A program made the position numbers and the translations under genes. From contig CASBQH010000114.1 of NCBI GenBank assembly GCA_949127695.1, positions 1-9,947 of the forward strand: DNA of 9,947 nucleotides, read 5' to 3'. The stretch comes from Synechococcales cyanobacterium PMM_0073 (GTDB lineage: Bacteria > Cyanobacteriota > Cyanobacteriia > Elainellales > Elainellaceae). A model generated the notes under the pieces. It searched no databases. It saw nothing but the letters and a program-made list of their open reading frames with translations, and was not told the origin of the DNA. Below are positions 6,461-9,947 of this stretch, piece by piece (within the stretch, counting starts at the first letter, position 1; every line of letters starts with the position of its first letter).

Positions 6461-6478
6461 ACTAACAACTACTAACAA
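6461..6478. repeat. 10-bp period tandem duplication between ribF and the MoxR gene
   Basis: ACTAACAA is found at 6461-6468 and 6471-6478, directly upstream of the MoxR start at 6486. The second copy runs into the purine-rich AGAAGAG that would be the Shine-Dalgarno. Confidence 0.65.
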
Positions 6479-6485
6479 GAAGAGC

Positions 6486-7394
6486 ATGAGGCAAAGCGTC
6501 GATCGGCTGGTGGAGAACCTGGGCAAAACGATTGTCGGCAAGCAGGAGGCGATCCGGCTGGTGCTGGTGGCGCTGTTTTCAGGCGGACATGCGCTGCTGG
6601 AAGATGTGCCGGGAGTGGGCAAAACGCTGCTAGCCAAATCGCTGGCGCGCTCCATTGACGGCAAGTTTCAAAGAATTCAGTGCACGCCTGACCTGCTGCC
6701 TGCTGATGTGACTGGCACAAATATCTGGAATCCGCAGAGCGGCGAGTTTCTGTTTTTGCCAGGCCCCGTCTTCACCAACGTGCTGCTGACGGACGAAATT
6801 AACCGCGCTACGCCCCGCACCCAGTCGGCCTTGCTGGAGGTAATGGAAGAGCAGCAGGTGACGATTGACGGCGTTTCGCGGCCTGTGCCCAGCCCGTTTT
6901 TTGTGATTGCCACCCAAAACCCGGTGGAATATCAGGGCACGTTCCCGCTGCCCGAAGCCCAGATGGACAGATTTGCGCTGTCGCTTAGCCTCGGCTATCC
7001 CACCGCAGAAGATGAGCTGCAAATGATGCAGCGGCTGCACCAGGGTATCCAGCCCGAAGCGCTTCAGCCCTGCATTACGCTAGAGGAAGTAAAAACCCTG
7101 CGCCGTCACTGTGCCGAAGTTTGGGTGGAGCCAGATTTGCAGCAATATATGCTGGATCTGGTGCGCGCCACCCGCACCGACGAGGCGGTGATCTTGGGCG
7201 CTAGCCCGCGCGGCACGGTGGCTTTGCAGCGAGCGGTGCAGGCCGAGGCTTTCCTGGAAGGCCGCGACTATGCCATTCCCGACGATGTGAAGCGACTGGC
7301 TCCGCATGTGCTGGCGCATCGGCTCATTGCGGCTGGCGGCCAGAAGCCGAAGCAGATCGTTGAGCGGCTGCTGGATTCGGTGGCTGTCGTTTAA
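6486..7394 (+). CDS. MoxR-family AAA+ ATPase
   Basis: The 302-residue protein is a full-length MoxR ATPase. It has Walker A at 42-47 (PGVGKT, Lys46 and Thr47) and Walker B LLTDEINRA with Asp103-Glu104. Sensor 1 is IATQNP (141-146), the arginine-finger region is MDRF (Arg162), and sensor 2 is GASPRG (238-243, Arg242). The GTFPLPEAQMDRF stretch is diagnostic of the family. MoxR proteins form rings that act as chaperones for metal insertion or protein maturation, usually with DUF58 or VWA-domain partners. No such partner gene lies within this window; the next gene is convergent. The start at ATG 6486 matches the family N terminus. AGAAGAG (6478-6484) is nearer the ATG than optimal. It may be co-transcribed with ribF, 54 bp upstream (inference). 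Confidence 0.93.
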   Translation: MRQSVDRLVENLGKTIVGKQEAIRLVLVALFSGGHALLEDVPGVGKTLLAKSLARSIDGKFQRIQCTPDLLPADVTGTNIWNPQSGEFLFLPGPVFTNVLLTDEINRATPRTQSALLEVMEEQQVTIDGVSRPVPSPFFVIATQNPVEYQGTFPLPEAQMDRFALSLSLGYPTAEDELQMMQRLHQGIQPEALQPCITLEEVKTLRRHCAEVWVEPDLQQYMLDLVRATRTDEAVILGASPRGTVALQRAVQAEAFLEGRDYAIPDDVKRLAPHVLAHRLIAAGGQKPKQIVERLLDSVAVV

Positions 7395-7420
7395 AGCTCT
7401 GGCTAAGGCTGAGCCAGCTT
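7394..7420. terminator. Possible bidirectional hairpin between convergent MoxR and WG-repeat genes
   Basis: AAGCT (7394-7398) pairs with AGCTT (7416-7420), and GGCT (7401-7404) pairs with AGCC (7412-7415). There is a 2-nt bulge on the left and a 7-nt loop. It covers both stop codons (TAA 7392-7394 and, on minus, TAG 7405-7403). No T tract follows on either strand, so it is a weak candidate. Confidence 0.3.
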
Positions 7421-8524
7421 CAGAAACTCGCCCGCTGGATCAACATAGCGCCAGCGGCTGCCGGTCAGGGTTTCCACCTCTACCCAAGCCCAGCCGTCCG
7501 CAAACGACCCGGCGTTTTGAAACTGCGGCGCAATTTGAATCTGGCCGCTGCGGTCAATAAACCCAGTTTTGTTGCCCAGTTTGACTGCTGCCAGCCCTTC
7601 TGAGAAGTCAGCCGCATAGTCAAACTGCGGCGCAATTGCCAGCTTGCCCGTCTGATCCACATAGCCCCATTTCTGCCCCACCAGCACTGCCGCCAGCCCT
7701 TCGGCAAAATCAGCGGCAAAGTCAAACTGCGGCGCAATCTTGGGCTGACCCGCTGGATCGATGAACCCCCAGCGACTGCCCTGCCGGACTCTGGCCAAGC
7801 CCTGCGAAAAGCTGAAGGCTCCGTCAAACTGCGGCGCAATCACAGGCTTGCCCGCTGGGTCAATATAGCCCCACTGCTCGCCTGCTTTTACCACCGCCCG
7901 CGACTCGGCAAAGCTCCAGGCATCGTCAAACTGCGCCGCAATCACCCAGTCGCCCATTAAATTCAGGTAGCCATAGCGCTCGGCTTGCTTGACTGCCGCC
8001 AGCCCTTCTGAGAAATCAGCGGCGAGCGTAAACTCTGGCTCAATCGCCAGCTGGCCAGAGCGGTCAAGATAGCCGTGGCCGCGCCCAGTCTGCACCACAG
8101 CTAGCCCCTGAGCGTAAGGATTGGCGGCGGCAAACTGCGGATCGACGACAATTCGACCGGTTGGGTCAATATAGCCGTAGAGGTCAGCCACCCGCACCAC
8201 AGCGCGCTGTTCGACAAAGGTGGAGGCTCCGTCTAGAGCTGGATCGAGGCGAAAGGCGAGTATGCCAGCTGGGGTAAGGTAGGCATATTGGTCTTGGAGC
8301 TTGACGGCGGCTAGTCCTTCGGAGAAGTTAGCCGCATAGTCAAAGTCAGCGATGGCAGCGTTCATGGGGGCGGCTTCGGCAGAGAGTTGGACAGAGTGAA
8401 GGGGTGGCTGAATGGGTGATTGGGAGAGTGATTGAGCGGGCTGCCAAACCAGCGAACGGCAGCTGCTCAACGGCAGTAAACTCACCCCAGCCCAGATTAC
8501 AGTAGAAAACTGTCGAAAACCCAT
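7403..8524 (-). CDS. WG-repeat lipoprotein
   Basis: The 373-residue protein has a short hydrophobic signal (residues about 8-19) ending in a lipobox, Leu19-Ser-Ser-Cys22. It is therefore predicted to be lipidated on Cys22 and anchored at the outside of a membrane. A linker rich in Ser, Gln and Pro leads to nine tandem WG (KWG-type) repeats covering about residues 58-371. Each has an F/Y-x-x-G-x-A-x-V strand, then a W/Y-G-Y/F-I/V-D-x-x-G turn and a final PQF. The first aromatic of each unit falls at 67, 103, 137, 171, 205, 239, 273, 307 and 341, a spacing of 34 after the first unit (36). WG repeats are thought to form beta-rich surfaces for protein or ligand binding; no catalytic function is known. 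The start is ATG 8524-8522, giving a good signal peptide. It is convergent with the MoxR gene and divergent from tsaB. Confidence 0.88.
   Translation of the reverse strand: MGFRQFSTVIWAGVSLLPLSSCRSLVWQPAQSLSQSPIQPPLHSVQLSAEAAPMNAAIADFDYAANFSEGLAAVKLQDQYAYLTPAGILAFRLDPALDGASTFVEQRAVVRVADLYGYIDPTGRIVVDPQFAAANPYAQGLAVVQTGRGHGYLDRSGQLAIEPEFTLAADFSEGLAAVKQAERYGYLNLMGDWVIAAQFDDAWSFAESRAVVKAGEQWGYIDPAGKPVIAPQFDGAFSFSQGLARVRQGSRWGFIDPAGQPKIAPQFDFAADFAEGLAAVLVGQKWGYVDQTGKLAIAPQFDYAADFSEGLAAVKLGNKTGFIDRSGQIQIAPQFQNAGSFADGWAWVEVETLTGSRWRYVDPAGEFLKLAQP
7406..8353 (-). repeat. Nine-unit WG-repeat array with exact 102-bp period
   Basis: On the plus strand the anchor AACTGCGGCGCAAT recurs at 7521, 7623, 7725 and 7827. 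Diverged copies lie at 7929, 8031 and 8133, each exactly 102 bp from the last. The unit around 7590-7640 is nearly the same as the one around 7690-7740, and units at 7590 and 8310 share the Ser-Glu-Gly-Leu-Ala-Ala-Val-Lys coding stretch. The exact spacing shows the array grew by whole-unit duplication. Confidence 0.85.
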
Positions 8525-8637
8525 GGTTGCTGTCCAGCTGCCTGAATCAAACTTAAACTAAACGCAGCCTGCCTCTCTTGCAGGATAATGGCTAAATAGG
8601 CTGCTGTGTAGGCAAGCCGTAGTGTTTTGGCTGCTGA

Positions 8638-8662
8638 ACTAATTTTTGGCACTAATTTTGGC
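8638..8662. repeat. 12/13-bp tandem duplication that duplicates the tsaB start codon
   Basis: ACTAATTTTTGGC (8638-8650) is followed by ACTAATTTTGGC (8651-8662), differing by one T. Each copy contains a TTG-GCA in the tsaB frame (8646 and 8658). Confidence 0.8.
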
Positions 8663-9299
8663 AACCTATCCACCGCTCAAACCGCATCGCTATGGGCTGG
8701 CGATTCATACGGCCAGCAATGACCTGGGGCTGGCCATCAGCAACTTTGCGGGCGATTCGCGCTGCCAAACCTGGCCGCTGGGTCGAGCGGTTTCCAACTA
8801 TCTGCATTCCACCCTGAGTGACTTCATGCCGCCCCAAGCCTGGGCTGATCTGGCGTTTCTGGCGGTGGCTAAAGGGCCGGGCAGCTTTACAGGCACCAGG
8901 CTGGGTCTGGTGACGGCGCGCACGTTGGCGCAGCAGCTTGACCTGCCGCTCTATGCGGTCTCGACGCTGGCGGCCTTGGCTTGGCAGTCTCGGTCTGACG
9001 ATGCTGAAACCGACCTTGCGGTGCAGATGCTGGCGCAGCGGGGCGAAATCTACGGGGCGATCTACGGCCAGGATGAGGCGGGCGGCATGACTGCGCTATT
9101 GCCCGATGCGGTGATGCCGCTTCAGGGCTGGCAGCAGCAGCTAGATGCCTGGAAGCGGCCTTTTCGGGTGGTTTGGGCGGAGGCAGAGCTGGGGGCTACG
9201 GCGGCTAGCGTTTTGGAGCTGGCCTATCGAGACTGGCAGCAGGGGCTGCGGGGGCATTGGTCGGAGGCGCTGCCGTTTTATGGGCAGAGTCCGGTTTGA
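8646..9299 (+). CDS. tsaB: tRNA t6A biosynthesis protein TsaB
   Basis: The protein is 217 residues from TTG 8646, slightly short of or near the usual TsaB length. It shows the ASKHA-fold N-terminal strand (YGLAIHTASNDLGLAISNF), then WADLAFLAVAKGPGSFTGTR (about 73-92), the core TsaB/TsaD motif, with GLVTARTLAQQLDLPLYAVSTLAAL after it and QRGEIYGAIY near 130. TsaB is the non-catalytic partner of TsaD in making threonylcarbamoyl-A37 on ANN-decoding tRNAs, in the cytoplasm. The frame has TAA at 8640-8642, so the start is TTG 8646 or the duplicated TTG 8658; both precede the conserved region and no ATG is available. No Shine-Dalgarno is obvious. It stands alone: divergent from the WG-repeat gene, and its TGA lies 16 bp from the stop of the convergent permease gene. 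Confidence 0.92.
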   Translation: MALILATYPPLKPHRYGLAIHTASNDLGLAISNFAGDSRCQTWPLGRAVSNYLHSTLSDFMPPQAWADLAFLAVAKGPGSFTGTRLGLVTARTLAQQLDLPLYAVSTLAALAWQSRSDDAETDLAVQMLAQRGEIYGAIYGQDEAGGMTALLPDAVMPLQGWQQQLDAWKRPFRVVWAEAELGATAASVLELAYRDWQQGLRGHWSEALPFYGQSPV

Positions 9300-9315
9300 G
9301 CTAGGTTTGGGTGGG

Positions 9316-9947
9316 CTATTTGCCGTTGCGTGGATCGAGGGCATCGCGCAGGCCATCGCCCAGCAGGTTGAAGGAGAGAATTGTCAGCACAATTAAGATG
9401 GCGGGCGACCAGACGAGCCAGGGCTGGAGTACCAGAATGGAAGCGTTGGTGGCGAGGGAGAGCATATTGCCCCAGGAGGGATCAGGCGGCTTGATGCCGA
9501 GGCCAATCAGGCTGAGTACGGCTTCGGCGACGATGAAGCTGGGGATGGCTAGGGTGGCTGAAATTACGATGTAGGAGGAGGTTTGGGGCAGCACATGCCG
9601 CAGAATCACGTAGAGCGGCTGAGCACCCATGACTTTGGCGGCCTGGACAAACTCGCGTTCTTTAATCGAAAGTACCTGGCCGCGCACGACGCGGGCTAGC
9701 CCTGCCCAGCCGACGAAGGAGGTGACGAGGGTGATTAGCAGGAATTCTTCAAAGCTGGTGAGCTTAGGCGGGAAGACGGCTTTGAGTGAAACCAGCAGGT
9801 AGATGCTGGGAATGGTCATGAGGACTTCGACGATTCGCATCAGCACGGCGTCGGTGATGCCGCCGAAATAGCCGGAAATGCCGCCGATGACCAGGCCGAT
9901 GGGGAAGGAGACGGCGACGCCGACAATGCCGATGAACAGGCTGATGC
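9316..9947 (-). CDS. ABC transporter permease, DppC/OppC type, N-terminal part cut by window edge
   Basis: The minus-strand frame is open from the right edge to TAG at 9318-9316, giving 209 visible residues. An internal start near 9846 is not the true start, because the upstream codons continue the family sequence (SLFIGIVGVAVSFPIGLVIG, then GGISGYFGG). About five membrane segments can be seen. The EAA loop that docks on the ATPase is EFVQAAKVMGAQPLYVILRH followed by VLP. IGLGIKPPDPSWGNML and the C-terminal FNLLGDGLRDALDPRNGK are hallmarks of the DppC/OppC subfamily. It should form, with a DppB-type permease, the inner-membrane channel of a peptide, nickel or similar uptake system; the substrate cannot be told. 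The missing N terminus should carry the first membrane helix. Partner genes would lie beyond the right edge. Confidence 0.93.
   Translation of the reverse strand, partial: ISLFIGIVGVAVSFPIGLVIGGISGYFGGITDAVLMRIVEVLMTIPSIYLLVSLKAVFPPKLTSFEEFLLITLVTSFVGWAGLARVVRGQVLSIKEREFVQAAKVMGAQPLYVILRHVLPQTSSYIVISATLAIPSFIVAEAVLSLIGLGIKPPDPSWGNMLSLATNASILVLQPWLVWSPAILIVLTILSFNLLGDGLRDALDPRNGK

Noticed and set aside
7406..8353. Regular 102-bp repeats as a CRISPR-like array
   Set aside because: The repeats are coding, in frame, and translate to WG-repeat units; there is no spacer and repeat alternation.
8499..8513. ACAGT/ACTGT hairpin in the first codons of the WG lipoprotein gene
   Set aside because: Only five base pairs with an A-rich loop inside coding sequence; such stems arise often by chance.

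Overview
The window looks like chromosomal DNA from a moderately GC-rich filamentous cyanobacterium, most like the Leptolyngbya-type lineages. The evidence is a cyanobacterial-style chorismate lyase, a GspH-like pseudopilin, a DUF29 protein, RibF and TsaB with cyanobacterial wording, and weak Shine-Dalgarno sequences with GTG or TTG starts. The genus assignment is inference. The iterated palindrome HIP1 (GCGATCGC), abundant in many cyanobacteria, is not found here.

Layout, left to right. The 5' part of a type IV pilin-like (GspH/FimT) gene runs leftward off the edge (1-470, minus). A tRNA-Leu(GAG) with its own candidate promoter and a strong intrinsic terminator follows (586-790). A chorismate lyase gene (861-1487, plus) converges on a minus-strand pair, pheS then a DUF29 gene (1491-2970). 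A 138-bp divergent spacer leads to surE (3109-3951, plus), followed by a 484-bp gene-free gap. A metallo-beta-lactamase-fold hydrolase (4436-5341), ribF (5442-6431) and a MoxR AAA+ ATPase (6486-7394) lie in a row on plus. They converge on a WG-repeat lipoprotein gene (7403-8524, minus). tsaB (8646-9299, plus) starts divergently from that and converges on a DppC/OppC-type ABC permease running off the right edge (9316-9947, minus).

The genes are mostly housekeeping: plastoquinone head-group supply, tRNA-Phe charging, FMN/FAD synthesis, t6A tRNA modification and nucleotide phosphatase activity. Envelope or transport genes (pilin, lipoprotein, permease) sit among them. There is no phage, insertion sequence, CRISPR array or recognisable defence cluster, and no obvious multi-gene novel system.

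The most unusual signal is not a gene. Short tandem duplications of 10-18 bp recur in nearly every intergenic gap and inside several genes, some perfect. Those inside genes have periods divisible by three (12 or 18 bp). Those between genes are 10, 11, 12, 13 or 14 bp. Related observations are a 24-nt motif, itself a 14-bp-period repeat, in two separate promoter regions; a duplicated TTG start at tsaB; and a run of in-frame stop codons created by duplication after the hydrolase gene.
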